Below, in pieces: positions 42,124 to 50,672 of a stretch of DNA of 64,000 bases; position 1 is the stretch's first letter, and each line of letters begins with the position of its first letter. The notes under the pieces were generated by a model, which was not told the origin of the DNA, ran no database searches, and saw nothing but the letters and a program-made list of their open reading frames with translations. Location of the stretch: positions 62,001 to 126,000 of the forward strand of contig NZ_QUBQ01000007.1 of NCBI RefSeq assembly GCF_003388735.1. Reading direction: 5' to 3'. The DNA is from Paenibacillus paeoniae. Lineage in GTDB: Bacteria > Bacillota > Bacilli > Paenibacillales > Paenibacillaceae. A program made the position numbers and the translations under genes.

Positions 42124-43344
42124 ATGACAGGAAAGCTTGCTAGAGTTGGATTAGATTTGCGTAGAAGCAAGGGATGGTGGGGCGTATTTGGCATCGGTGT
42201 TCTTCTCGGCTTTATCCTGTTCGGAATGAGAGTTTTCTTATCTGAACATGCAGACGCTGGGTTAACCCTAACGGCACAGTCTCATTTGCGAGAAACGGAC
42301 CAGGCTGTGCTTGAATCGGTCGAGCCTATCGCGAACTGGGGCATAAGCGCAAAGCCACAGCCAGCTGTGCGGAGGGAAGGCGGTATGGAGCAACAGGGTG
42401 AGCCGATAGTTGTCAAGCCAGTGCCGGTTAGCGAAGGAAGAGAAGAAGGGGCGGAGCTTACCGCACCAGCCAAAGGTGCATTGGATAATCAGCGCGTTCG
42501 TGTCTATCTGACAGAGCTGAAGAAGGTGGAGAGCGTACCGCTGGAAACGTATGTGACGGGCGTCCTTGCAGCAGAGATGCCGATTGACTTTGAATTGGAA
42601 GCGCTGAAGGCTCAAGCGATTGCAGCCCGTACCTATATCGTTCGCAGGTTGTCCTCTGCTGTCATGGCGAATGAAAAAGCGGATGTGTTGGATACGGTGC
42701 AGCATCAGGCGTACCTATCGAAGGACGAGCTGGGCAAGCGGTGGAAGGGCGAAGAGAAGACCACTAACTTGGCAAAGCTTAAGCGTGCGATAGAGGAGAC
42801 AAAAGGATTTATATTGACTTATGAGGGCGAGCCTATAGAGGCGGCGTTTTTTTCTACAAGCAACGGGTTTACGGAAAATTCGGAAGATTACTGGGCACAG
42901 TCGCTTCCTTACTTGCGGAGTGTAGCCAGTCCTTGGGACGAAGGTATCTCTCCACGTTATGAAGCGGAGACGGTATGGACTAAGAAAGAATTTTACCGGG
43001 CGCTGGGTCTAAAAGGGAAGGCTGCAAGCGCCAAGCCCTCTATCACCGTTACGAAACGAACGGAAGGAAACCGGATTAAAGAGGTTCTCATTAACGGCAA
43101 ATCTTTTAGCGGCAGGGAAGTAAGAGAGAAGCTTGGTCTTGCATCCTCTCATTTCAGTTGGAAGATCTCAGATCATGAGATTGTGATCCTGACCTATGGG
43201 TTGGGGCACGGCGTAGGGATGAGCCAGTGGGGAGCCAACGGGATGGCGCAAGAAGGGAAGAAGGCGACGGCCATTCTTATGCATTACTATACCGGGACGA
43301 GAGTAGAACAAGCTTCGAAGCTTCCATCTCGGACAACCTCTTAA
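42124..43344 (+). CDS. spoIID: Stage II sporulation protein D
   Basis: This 406-residue protein has an N-terminal membrane anchor (GVFGIGVLLGFILFGMRVFL). The SpoIID domain follows with the catalytic Glu in VLAAEMPIDFELEALKAQAIAARTY. SpoIID is a lytic transglycosylase that works with SpoIIP and SpoIIM to thin septal peptidoglycan during engulfment in the mother cell. The end carries GLGHGVGMSQWGANGMA, another family hallmark. GGAGGGAGG lies about 14 bases before the ATG, rather far. A loose sigma-E-like -10 CATAGACT is seen at 42018-42025. Confidence 0.94.
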   Translation: MTGKLARVGLDLRRSKGWWGVFGIGVLLGFILFGMRVFLSEHADAGLTLTAQSHLRETDQAVLESVEPIANWGISAKPQPAVRREGGMEQQGEPIVVKPVPVSEGREEGAELTAPAKGALDNQRVRVYLTELKKVESVPLETYVTGVLAAEMPIDFELEALKAQAIAARTYIVRRLSSAVMANEKADVLDTVQHQAYLSKDELGKRWKGEEKTTNLAKLKRAIEETKGFILTYEGEPIEAAFFSTSNGFTENSEDYWAQSLPYLRSVASPWDEGISPRYEAETVWTKKEFYRALGLKGKAASAKPSITVTKRTEGNRIKEVLINGKSFSGREVREKLGLASSHFSWKISDHEIVILTYGLGHGVGMSQWGANGMAQEGKKATAILMHYYTGTRVEQASKLPSRTTS

Positions 43345-43408
43345 AATTTGATATGCCTCACGTATAAACCTAGCAGATGTGGCAACAATGGCTAGTGAGG
43401 TGATATCA

Positions 43409-44152
43409 ATGAATGATCAAAACCAGAGCAAACAAAAGCAAAAACCAGAGGAAACTCCCAAAAACTCACTGGGAGGAGCGTCTGCCGCGAACTCTAGCAG
43501 CGGACTGAAGAAACTATTCGCGAAGCGTTGGGTTTCTCCAGCAATCTTCATGGCTGCGGCGGCAATTATCGTAACCTTAATGTGGATCTATCAGGGATCT
43601 GATCCGGCAAAGCCGACAACGGGCCCGGACAATTCTACTGAGGTTGCACAAGGTAACGAAGGAGAAGGCAGTGTTACGCCGGGTGATGAAGTCGATGTCG
43701 TAGCGATTGCCGAAGACATGAAGTGGCCGGTGTCGAGCAAGCAGAACCTGCAAGTAGAAACGAAGTTTTATGATAAGAAAGCAAGCGAGACGGACAAGGA
43801 AGCGGCTCTTATCCAGGTCGGCACAACGTACTCGCCGCATACGGGCATCGACTTCGCCGATCCGAACGGCCAGCCGTTCGATGTGCTTGCAGCGCTAGAC
43901 GGCAAGATCACGCGTGTTGAGCCGCATCCATACAATGGCAACGTCATCGAGATTAGCCACGGCAACGGTCTTGTGACGGTGTACCAAAGCTTGACGGACA
44001 TTCAAGTGGAGGAAGGCGACGAAGTGAGCCAAGGTACGGTTATCGCACAAGCGGGCCGCAGCGAACTGGAGAGCGATCTAGGCGTCCATCTGCACTTCGA
44101 AACACGCTTGAATGGCACTACGGTTAATCCAAGCCAGTACATCTCCGAATAA
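43409..44152 (+). CDS. spoIIQ: Stage II sporulation protein Q (M23 peptidase family)
   Basis: This 247-residue forespore membrane protein has a cytoplasmic N-terminus, one helix (PAIFMAAAAIIVTLMWIYQ) and an external LytM/M23 domain. It pairs with SpoIIIAH across the septum in the channel complex. The LytM metal residues look complete: His144 and Asp148 (HTGID), then His227 and His229 (HLHFE). B. subtilis SpoIIQ lacks the first His. ATG 43409 is preceded by GAGGTGAT; an earlier in-frame GTG is unlikely. Its place between spoIID and spoIIID is the conserved order. Confidence 0.93.
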   Translation: MNDQNQSKQKQKPEETPKNSLGGASAANSSSGLKKLFAKRWVSPAIFMAAAAIIVTLMWIYQGSDPAKPTTGPDNSTEVAQGNEGEGSVTPGDEVDVVAIAEDMKWPVSSKQNLQVETKFYDKKASETDKEAALIQVGTTYSPHTGIDFADPNGQPFDVLAALDGKITRVEPHPYNGNVIEISHGNGLVTVYQSLTDIQVEEGDEVSQGTVIAQAGRSELESDLGVHLHFETRLNGTTVNPSQYISE

Positions 44153-44188
44153 TTCGGACTTATTGGCGAATAGGTCAAAAGTTGCGCA

Positions 44189-44222
44189 AGGCGGGGGACA
44201 ATTCCCCCGCCTGTTTTGTTTT
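44189..44222 (+). terminator. Intrinsic terminator after spoIIQ
   Basis: AGGCGGGGGA (44189-44198) and TCCCCCGCCT (44203-44212) form a perfect ten-pair stem with loop CAAT, followed by GTTTTGTTTTTTT. Confidence 0.88.
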
Positions 44223-44269
44223 TTTCAAAAATTATTGCCTTTCAGGGCTTGTCACGCTTGGACATAAAG

Positions 44270-44296
44270 AATATCTATCCACTCCACTCATATAAT
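44270..44296 (+). promoter_or_regulatory. Candidate sigma-E promoter of spoIIID
   Basis: AATATC (44270-44275) and CATATAAT (44289-44296) are 13 bases apart, close to the sigma-E pattern (ATATT and CATACAAT). Expression of spoIIID from sigma-E is established in B. subtilis. Confidence 0.5.
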
Positions 44297-44329
44297 GTAC
44301 CAAACTATCTCGAGTAGGGAGGCGGGAAC

Positions 44330-44617
44330 GTGCACGATTACATCAAAGAGCGAACCATTAAAATAGGCCGTTGCATCGTGGAGACGAAGCATACGGTGCG
44401 AACCATCGCCAAAGAGTTCGGCGTGTCCAAAAGCACGGTGCATAAGGATTTGACCGAACGGTTGCCGGAGATTAACCCCGACCTGGCAGACCAGGTAAAG
44501 CACATTCTCGAGTACCACAAATCGATTAGGCACCTCAGAGGAGGCGAAGCCACCAAAATTAAGTATAAAAAAACGAGTTCAAAGAAACGGGAGGTACTGG
44601 CTGCCGGGAAGGCGTAA
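44330..44617 (+). CDS. spoIIID: Sporulation transcriptional regulator SpoIIID
   Basis: This 95-residue DNA-binding protein tunes mother-cell genes in the sigma-E stage. The helix-turn-helix is TVRTIAKEFGVSKSTVHKDLTERL, and the C-terminal basic tail (KIKYKKTSSKKRE) is typical. The GTG at 44330 follows GGGAGGCGGG. It precedes mbl, as in B. subtilis. Confidence 0.96.
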   Translation: MHDYIKERTIKIGRCIVETKHTVRTIAKEFGVSKSTVHKDLTERLPEINPDLADQVKHILEYHKSIRHLRGGEATKIKYKKTSSKKREVLAAGKA

Positions 44618-44767
44618 CGACGTCCCTGTGAATTCCTGATTTTTTTACAAAGCATAGAGGATTTTTGTCCTTTTTGGCGAATAATGTTCGTTAGGGGTTT
44701 TTCCTGTTCTGGGAAAACATTAGTGGGACGATGCGATTATTATTATTCGTTGGGGGACTTAAGCCTT

Positions 44768-45757
44768 ATGCTGAGCAAGGATATCGGAATTGATCTGGGA
44801 ACAGCCAATGTGTCTATTCATGTGAAAGGGAAAGGCGTCGTGCTTGATGAGCCGTCTGTGGTCGCTATTGAGAGCGACAGCAAGAGGGTACTCGCTGTTG
44901 GCGAGGACGCGCATCGCATGGTCGGGCGTACGCCTGGCAATATTGTGGCCATTCGGCCTCTTAGGGACGGCGTCATTGCCGATTTCGAAATTACGGAAAT
45001 TATGTTGAAAGCGTTTATTGACCGCGTGGACGGCCGCAAGTGGTTCAGCCGTCCACGTATTCTCATCTGCGCCCCAACGAATATTACATCCGTGGAGCAG
45101 AAGGCGATTCGCGAGGCTGCCGAGCGTAGTGGAGCGAAGGAAGTTTATTTGGAAGAGGAGCCTAAAGCTGCAGCCATCGGAGCAGGCATGGACATCTTCC
45201 AGCCAAGCGGCAATATGGTGGTGGATATCGGCGGCGGTACGACGGACGTAGCCGTCTTGTCCATGGGCGACATCGTGACGGCATCTTCGATTAAGGTCGC
45301 GGGGAACAAGTTCGATGACGCGATTATGAAGTATATCAAAAGCAAGTACAAGCTATTGATCGGTGAGCGGACAAGCGAGGATATTAAAATTAAGATCGGC
45401 ACTGTTTATGATAACGGTCGTCAGGATGAGATGGACATACGGGGCCGGGACATGGTGTCCGGATTGCCTTTGACGGTTACTATCCGATCCAATGAAGTCA
45501 GGGAAGCTCTGTGGGATCCAGTAATGTCTATAGTCGCTGCTGCAAAGTACGTACTGGAGCAGACGCCTCCAGAGCTGTCGGCAGACATTATTGATAGAGG
45601 TGTTATCCTTACTGGCGGCGGTGCGTTGTTGGATGGACTTGATACATTGCTGGCGGACGAGCTTAAAGTACCTGTTCTTATCGCAGAAGATCCGATGCAT
45701 TGCGTCGTGAAGGGAACGGGCATTCTGCTCGACAACTTGGACAAGCTTAGAAAATAG
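44768..45757 (+). CDS. mbl: MreB-like actin homologue Mbl
   Basis: This 329-residue cytoskeletal ATPase guides lateral wall synthesis. Actin-fold motifs are DIGIDLGTANVSIHVKGKG (phosphate 1), MVVDIGGGTTDVAVLSMG (phosphate 2) and GVILTGGGALLDGLD (adenosine). It reads most like Mbl and follows spoIIID, the known mbl position. ATG 44768 has GGGGGA about nine bases upstream; an earlier frame start would add 28 residues foreign to the family. Confidence 0.94.
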   Translation: MLSKDIGIDLGTANVSIHVKGKGVVLDEPSVVAIESDSKRVLAVGEDAHRMVGRTPGNIVAIRPLRDGVIADFEITEIMLKAFIDRVDGRKWFSRPRILICAPTNITSVEQKAIREAAERSGAKEVYLEEEPKAAAIGAGMDIFQPSGNMVVDIGGGTTDVAVLSMGDIVTASSIKVAGNKFDDAIMKYIKSKYKLLIGERTSEDIKIKIGTVYDNGRQDEMDIRGRDMVSGLPLTVTIRSNEVREALWDPVMSIVAAAKYVLEQTPPELSADIIDRGVILTGGGALLDGLDTLLADELKVPVLIAEDPMHCVVKGTGILLDNLDKLRK

Positions 45758-45850
45758 AGACAATCAACCATAGGACAAGCTTTCGCGGGTAGGGTGCCAT
45801 TGGGGGGCGCGCCGAGGCGGAAATGAGTCTTAGGTCACAGGGAACGCTAT

Positions 45851-45877
45851 TCAGACGACTTGGCTCCGAGCCGATAA
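45851..45877 (+). promoter_or_regulatory. Candidate sigma-D promoter of flhO-flhP
   Basis: GCCGATAA (45870-45877) matches the flagellar sigma -10 box exactly. The -35 at 15 bases is only TCAG against TAAA. It is placed 47 bases before flhO, a flagellar rod gene. Confidence 0.5.
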
Positions 45878-45923
45878 TAGAGGGTAGAGATACGAATCGG
45901 TTTATCATTCTAGGAGGATTGTC

Positions 45924-46790
45924 ATGCTAAGAGGACTATATACGGCAGCATCGGGCATGATTGCCCAGCAGCGTCGCCATGACACGGTGACGAACAATAT
46001 CGCCAATATTCATACGCCGGGCTATAAGCAGACCAACGCGGTTACACGCTCATTCCCGGAGATGCTCTTATCGATAACAGGCGTGAATCAGGCGGAGCGT
46101 ACGACTGTCGGACGTTGGACAAGCGGTGTATTTGCCGAAGAGAGTTTATCGATTCACCTGCAGGGCGATCTGACGCAAACGAACCAGTCCTCCGATTTTG
46201 CATTGATATCCAATATTGAAGTAGACGGACTTGCCTTCGACGCATCGGGCAAAGCGATTGGTGCGGATGGTGTACCTGTCTATCAGCCGCAAGCCTTCTT
46301 TACGGTGCAGGACGGCAATGGAGATATCCGGTATACAAGAGGCGGCAAGTTCACGGTTACAGGTGACGGATTCCTGATGACAAGCGACGGATCGAATGTT
46401 CTTGGCACCAATGGTGCGCCTATCCAGCTGCCTCCCGGCGTGGGACTCGACAGTCTGATCTTGACAGAGGACCAGCGGTTCGTGGACAGCAACGGTGCGG
46501 AAATCGGCGCTCAGCTGCTTATTACCCGAATTGAGAATCCAAATGATCTGGTCAGAGAAGGAAACGGCAACTTCCGCTTCGTGGACGATCGTGGACAAGC
46601 TCAGCCGATCGCGGCGGGCGAGCGGGTTGAAGTCAGACAAGGTTATGTGGAGCGTTCCAACGTGGACTCCGCTCAAGCGGCTGTAGATTTAATGTCGGCT
46701 CTACGCGCGTATGAAGCTAATCAAAAGGTCATCCAATTCTATGACCAAAGCTTGCAGAAAGCGGCTAATGAAGTAGGACGGGTAGGCTAG
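45924..46790 (+). CDS. flhO: Flagellar basal-body rod protein FlhO (FlgF/FlgG family)
   Basis: This 288-residue rod protein has the N-terminal block MLRGLYTAASGMIAQQRRHDTVTNNIANIHTPGYKQ and the C-terminal VEVRQGYVERSNVDSAQAAVDLMSALRAYEANQKVIQ, which together form the coiled rod core. The D1 segment contains YTRGGKFTVTGDGFLMTSDG. FlhO and FlhP make the distal rod in Bacillus. GAGGATT lies nine bases before the ATG. It is paired with flhP after a 33-base gap. Confidence 0.95.
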   Translation: MLRGLYTAASGMIAQQRRHDTVTNNIANIHTPGYKQTNAVTRSFPEMLLSITGVNQAERTTVGRWTSGVFAEESLSIHLQGDLTQTNQSSDFALISNIEVDGLAFDASGKAIGADGVPVYQPQAFFTVQDGNGDIRYTRGGKFTVTGDGFLMTSDGSNVLGTNGAPIQLPPGVGLDSLILTEDQRFVDSNGAEIGAQLLITRIENPNDLVREGNGNFRFVDDRGQAQPIAAGERVEVRQGYVERSNVDSAQAAVDLMSALRAYEANQKVIQFYDQSLQKAANEVGRVG

Positions 46791-46823
46791 ACGATACGGA
46801 CGAGCTAAGGGAGGAACTGCGGC

Positions 46824-47663
46824 ATGAACGCATCCATGATCAATGCAATGGTCTCGATGAACGCGCTCCAGCAGAAGCTGGACCTCATCGCTGATAATAT
46901 GGCCAATGTCAATACGGTAGGCTACAAGAAGAAGGAGGCGACCTTCGAGGATTTGTTGAACAATGCCAAGAGGCAGCCGAATTCATTCAGTCAGCCGGGC
47001 AGGCTGACGCCGCTTGATTTCAGTCAGGGCTGGGGCTCCAAGCTGACGATGATACAGCCTAACCTGTCACAGGGGCCGATGAATGAGACTCAAGTTCCAA
47101 CGGATCTGGCTATCGAAGGAAACGCGCTTTTTGAAGTGCAGGTAGACGGTGCTGGCAATCGTGCCTATACGCGGAGCGGTGCGTTCCAGTTGACGATGGC
47201 GGCAAACGGTGATACGATTTTGGCAACGGAGAAAGGCTATCCGGTTATCGCGAATATCCCTGACGGCAATGGCAATATTGTCGAGGGGAATATTGTGTTG
47301 CCTGCAGGCTATAATCTCCGTGTAGATGCTGACGGCACCGTACTTGGCGTATCTTCGGCAGGTACAATCAATCTCGGCAGCATCAAATTGCTTCAAGCAA
47401 CCCGTCCGGCCGCTTTGACGGCAGTAGCGGATAATTTGTTCGCAATTGCGACGGGCATCAATGTAGACGATGTGGTACAGGAGATTACTCCCACTCTGGA
47501 TAATCGGATCGCTTTGCGTCAAGGCTATCTGGAGCAGTCCAACGTCGAGTATGTAGATGAAGCGACGGAGCTTATCAATGTTCAGCGTGCTTATCAATTG
47601 GCAGCAAGAGCTTTATCGTCCAGCGACACGATGATGAGCCTTGCTAACTCGATGCGCGCGTAG
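46824..47663 (+). CDS. flhP: Flagellar basal-body rod protein FlhP (FlgF/FlgG family)
   Basis: This 279-residue partner of FlhO has ALQQKLDLIADNMANVNTVGYKKKEATFEDLL near the start, YTRSGAFQLTMAANGD in the middle and LRQGYLEQSNVEYVDEATELINVQRAYQLAARAL at the end. ATG 46824 follows GGGAGGA. It ends the two-gene flagellar unit. Confidence 0.94.
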   Translation: MNASMINAMVSMNALQQKLDLIADNMANVNTVGYKKKEATFEDLLNNAKRQPNSFSQPGRLTPLDFSQGWGSKLTMIQPNLSQGPMNETQVPTDLAIEGNALFEVQVDGAGNRAYTRSGAFQLTMAANGDTILATEKGYPVIANIPDGNGNIVEGNIVLPAGYNLRVDADGTVLGVSSAGTINLGSIKLLQATRPAALTAVADNLFAIATGINVDDVVQEITPTLDNRIALRQGYLEQSNVEYVDEATELINVQRAYQLAARALSSSDTMMSLANSMRA

Positions 47664-47684
47664 GAACGAATGAAGGTGATAGGT

Positions 47685-48107
47685 ATGGCCGATGATCGAA
47701 TCCCCGCAAGCCGCAGAGATTTCGAGAACGGATCCATGAAGAATGAGGGCGACGAGGGAAGAACTTTGCGTTACAGCTCTATGAGCACTACGCTTTCTCG
47801 TACGCAGCGGCATGGCGGCACTGGGCCCGGTTATTCGGGAGAGGCTGCAGAACCTGTAAAGGAGAAAAGCCGCAAGCCCGAGCAAGAAAAGCTGGATGAG
47901 CAAGATGAACAGGAGTACAGATTTCCGAAGTGGGCGAGAATTGCCTTTTGGGTGCTGCGCAAAAGCATTGTACCGATCATCATGGTCGTCATGCTAATTG
48001 TCGGACTTTATGTAGGCTTCGTTTATTTGGGCGACGGCTCCAAAAGCGATGTGTTCGAATGGACGACTTGGCGCCATCTGTATGACCTTGTTTTCGCTGA
48101 ATCCTAA
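47685..48107 (+). CDS. Small membrane protein of the EpuA/RpoE-like (PF11772-type) family
   Basis: This protein of about 140 residues has a long charged N-terminus (Glu, Lys and Arg-rich, about 85 residues), one membrane helix (SIVPIIMVVMLIVGLYVGFVYLG), then GDGSKSDVFEWTTWRHLYDLVF. The tail resembles short proteins often labelled 'DNA-directed RNA polymerase subunit beta' by mistake (EpuA family). ATG 47685 has AAGGTGAT four bases upstream; ATG 47670 is the alternative. It follows flhP by 21 bases and may share its transcript. Confidence 0.65.
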   Translation: MADDRIPASRRDFENGSMKNEGDEGRTLRYSSMSTTLSRTQRHGGTGPGYSGEAAEPVKEKSRKPEQEKLDEQDEQEYRFPKWARIAFWVLRKSIVPIIMVVMLIVGLYVGFVYLGDGSKSDVFEWTTWRHLYDLVFAES

Positions 48108-48129
48108 TCATACATGTCCAATGGGTCAG

Positions 48130-48175
48130 AAGAGCTGTTAAGCAGTGTCGGAGCTGCGTGAACGGCTCTTTTTTT
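48130..48175 (+). terminator. Intrinsic terminator after the EpuA-like gene
   Basis: AAGAGCTGTT (48130-48139) pairs with AACGGCTCTT (48161-48170, one G-U), with an inner GCAG/CTGC pair, followed by TTTTTG. Confidence 0.8.
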
Positions 48176-48235
48176 GTTGTCGGTGGAAAGCAGGAGCTAG
48201 AGACCTCTGAATGAACGATCGCCATACATGCTGGA

Positions 48236-48267
48236 AAGCAAAATGAAGCCCCACATGGGGGCTTCAT
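48236..48267 (-). terminator. Terminator of the multidrug transporter gene (minus strand)
   Basis: ATGAAGCCCC (48243-48252) pairs with GGGGCTTCAT (48258-48267). Read on the minus strand it is followed by TTTGCTTT, and it lies 95 bases past the transporter stop. Confidence 0.6.
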
Positions 48268-48362
48268 CCTAAAGGATCAATATGGCTGCCTACGCAGGGA
48301 CAGATGCAACTGTAGCCGTACTGCTCAAGTCAGCGGTGTTCGGTACTTCGAATGAGAAGATG

Positions 48363-49820
48363 TTATGCCTTCGGTGGGACAGAACGTTTGATGAAGAATG
48401 ACATGATCAGTGCGATAATCGCGAAGACTAAGCCAAGCTTAAACGAGCTGTTCACGCCGACGCTCAGCGAGTTAGCAAGCTCGATTTTGGACGTCGGATC
48501 AGCGACATCGGCCAGATAATTCTTCTGGCTAGTGGTCATGACACTGATGAAGAAGGCAATGCCGATTGCGGCGGATACTTGCTGCAGTGTATTCAAGATA
48601 GCCGAACCATGCGGATAGTATTTAGGAGAGAGCTGGTTCAATCCGTTCGTTTGGGCAGGCATCATAATCATAGACATCGCAATACTCATCATCACATGGA
48701 GCAAAATGATGGTTCCTTTGCTGGTGTCGAGCGACAATTGGGTGAAGAAATACATCACGATAACAAGAATAGCTGCTCCTGGAATAACCAGTGCACGCGG
48801 TCCGAATTTATCGAACAGTTTGCCTGTAATAGGAGACAAGAAGCCATTGGCGATACCGCCTGGCAGAAGAACGAGACCTGCTGCGAATGCGGACAGCATC
48901 ATGCCTTGCTGCATCAGTATCGGCAGAAGCAGCAGCGTGGAGAACAGGGACATCATGACAATGATAATAAGCACGGTTCCGAACGAGAACATGGGTGCTT
49001 TGAATGCCCGGAAGTCGAGCATCGGTTCTTTGGATACAAGCTGTCTCCAGATGAATAGCAGCATAGCGATGCCTCCGGCAATGACAGGCAGGTATACACG
49101 CTCACTGGCCCATCCGCCATGCCCTTCGCCCAGGCTGCTGAAGCCGAATACGATACCGCCGAAAGCGACGGTTGATAACAGGATGGACAAGATGTCGACC
49201 CGTGGTTTCGTAATGGTGGATACGTTCTTCAGGAAGACGAACGCGAACAAGATGGAAAAAATGGCGAACGGCAATACCAAATAGAACAACCAGCGCCAAT
49301 TCAACGATTCCAGAATAAGTCCTGACAACGTTGGGCCGATAGCAGGAGCGAACATGATGACCAGACCCATTGTGCCCATTGCTGCGCCGCGCTTCTCAGG
49401 CGGATAGAGGAGTAGAATCGTATTCATCATAACGGGCAGCATAAGTCCTGTGCCGAACGCTTGAAGGACACGCCCGATCAGCAACACGGAAAATTCAGGT
49501 GCTAGTGCACATACAAGCGTACCGATGGAGAAAAGCGTCATCGCGCCCAAAAACATTTGGCGGGTCGTAAACCATTGCACCAGCAAAGCGGAGACGGGTA
49601 TCAGAATGCCGACGACGAGCAAATAGCCGGTAGAAAGCCATTGAACGGTTGTATAGGCTACGTCGAATTCAATGCTGAGGTCTACAAATGCGATGTTAAG
49701 CAGCGTTTCATTCAGAATGGAGAAAAAGGCTCCGATTATAAGCGAGATCAGAATAGGCAGTCTCTTGATATTGCCCAGATCTTGTGGTGCCGCACCAGTT
49801 GCGGCTGTTGATGTATTCAT
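48363..49820 (-). CDS. Multidrug efflux transporter, DHA2 (EmrB/QacA) family of MFS
   Basis: This 485-residue drug:proton antiporter has about fourteen hydrophobic helices. The first helix region reads ISLIIGAFFSILNETLLNIAFVDL with the family Asn-Glu pair, followed by VQWLSTGYLLVVGILIPVSALL, then GRVLQAFGTGLMLPVMMNT and GPTLSGLILESLNWRWLFYLVLP (motif C and beyond). It is closest in kind to LmrB of B. subtilis, which exports lincomycin and puromycin; the substrate here is unknown. ATG 49820 has GGAGGG upstream. It follows the TetR gene on the same strand by 53 bases. Confidence 0.92.
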   Translation of the reverse strand: MNTSTAATGAAPQDLGNIKRLPILISLIIGAFFSILNETLLNIAFVDLSIEFDVAYTTVQWLSTGYLLVVGILIPVSALLVQWFTTRQMFLGAMTLFSIGTLVCALAPEFSVLLIGRVLQAFGTGLMLPVMMNTILLLYPPEKRGAAMGTMGLVIMFAPAIGPTLSGLILESLNWRWLFYLVLPFAIFSILFAFVFLKNVSTITKPRVDILSILLSTVAFGGIVFGFSSLGEGHGGWASERVYLPVIAGGIAMLLFIWRQLVSKEPMLDFRAFKAPMFSFGTVLIIIVMMSLFSTLLLLPILMQQGMMLSAFAAGLVLLPGGIANGFLSPITGKLFDKFGPRALVIPGAAILVIVMYFFTQLSLDTSKGTIILLHVMMSIAMSMIMMPAQTNGLNQLSPKYYPHGSAILNTLQQVSAAIGIAFFISVMTTSQKNYLADVADPTSKIELANSLSVGVNSSFKLGLVFAIIALIMSFFIKRSVPPKA

Positions 49821-49873
49821 AATTACGTAAACCCTCCAAATCCATATCCATAAGTTCTATATTTAAGTTTTCC

Positions 49874-50473
49874 TTAATCCCTCGCAACAATTCCGTAAAG
49901 CAAGGCATCCAGAGCTACACGGTATAGCCGAATCGCTTCTTCCAGACTTAAGTCGCGCGAGGACTCGCCAAGTCCACGGAACATGGCTTCAAGAATACGG
50001 CCAAGATCGGAGGTATTGACCGATTTGAATTCTCCGGAATCGATTCCTTGCTGGATCAGGCTTTGGTAAAAGGCGCGATTTTCGTTTATCTTAATCGCAA
50101 TTTGACGGCAGCCCTCTACGCTTTTGCCCCATGCTTCTTCAAGAAATTCTCTGGCGGCCCGGGTCAAGGGATGATGAAATCCCCGCTTCAGACCGACATC
50201 GATCATGCCATTCAGCAACTCCGTCGTAGAAGCATAGCGTTTTAGCTGTTCTGCCCATAAAGCTTTCCACTCCGCTTCATATTGATCGAGCAGAGTGAGG
50301 AACAGCCCTTCTTTGCTTTTGAAGTGATAATAAATATTAGCTTTGCTCACCCCAGTAGCGTTGGCGATATCTTCTATAGATGCAGCGTGATAGCCTCGTT
50401 GCGAAAACACGTTGTTCGCAGCTTCTATAATACGCGCTTTCGTTTCTTCACTTTGCGCTTTCTTTTTATTCAA
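49874..50473 (-). CDS. TetR-family regulator of the adjacent efflux pump
   Basis: This 199-residue repressor has an N-terminal helix-turn-helix (ARIIEAANNVFSQRGYHAASIEDIANATGVSKANIYYHFKSKEGLF) and a variable ligand domain. The TTG at 50473 follows GGAGAGG. It is encoded just upstream of the transporter in the same direction, like lmrA-lmrB, so it probably represses both. A palindrome in front of it (50516-50529) is the likely operator. Confidence 0.92.
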   Translation of the reverse strand: MNKKKAQSEETKARIIEAANNVFSQRGYHAASIEDIANATGVSKANIYYHFKSKEGLFLTLLDQYEAEWKALWAEQLKRYASTTELLNGMIDVGLKRGFHHPLTRAAREFLEEAWGKSVEGCRQIAIKINENRAFYQSLIQQGIDSGEFKSVNTSDLGRILEAMFRGLGESSRDLSLEEAIRLYRVALDALLYGIVARD

Positions 50474-50515
50474 GGCGCCTCTCCTTCCCGAATACTAACC
50501 GTATGCAAAACGTAA

Positions 50516-50529
50516 ACTGAACGGTCAGT
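50516..50529. promoter_or_regulatory. Likely TetR operator
   Basis: ACTGA-ACGG-TCAGT is a dyad with five-base arms, 43 bases before the TetR start. It resembles operators of TetR/QacR-type repressors. A further CAGTCAGT repeat overlaps the right arm. Confidence 0.6.
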
Positions 50530-50594
50530 CAGTATTTTAACATGGCGAATCGATTTGCGCAATTCCTAACTTTAGCTGCTGTGGCTGGTGTTTG

Positions 50595-50623
50595 TTTTCA
50601 TTTTGGGATAGGTAGTTTATAAT
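50595..50623 (+). promoter_or_regulatory. Sigma-A promoter of pgsA
   Basis: TTTTCA (50595-50600, 4 of 6) and TATAAT (50618-50623) are 17 bases apart, giving a leader of about 45 bases. Confidence 0.6.
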
Positions 50624-50672
50624 AGTTGGGAACCATGGTGGGACATTCCGGGGACTAGAAGGAGTGTGAGCG

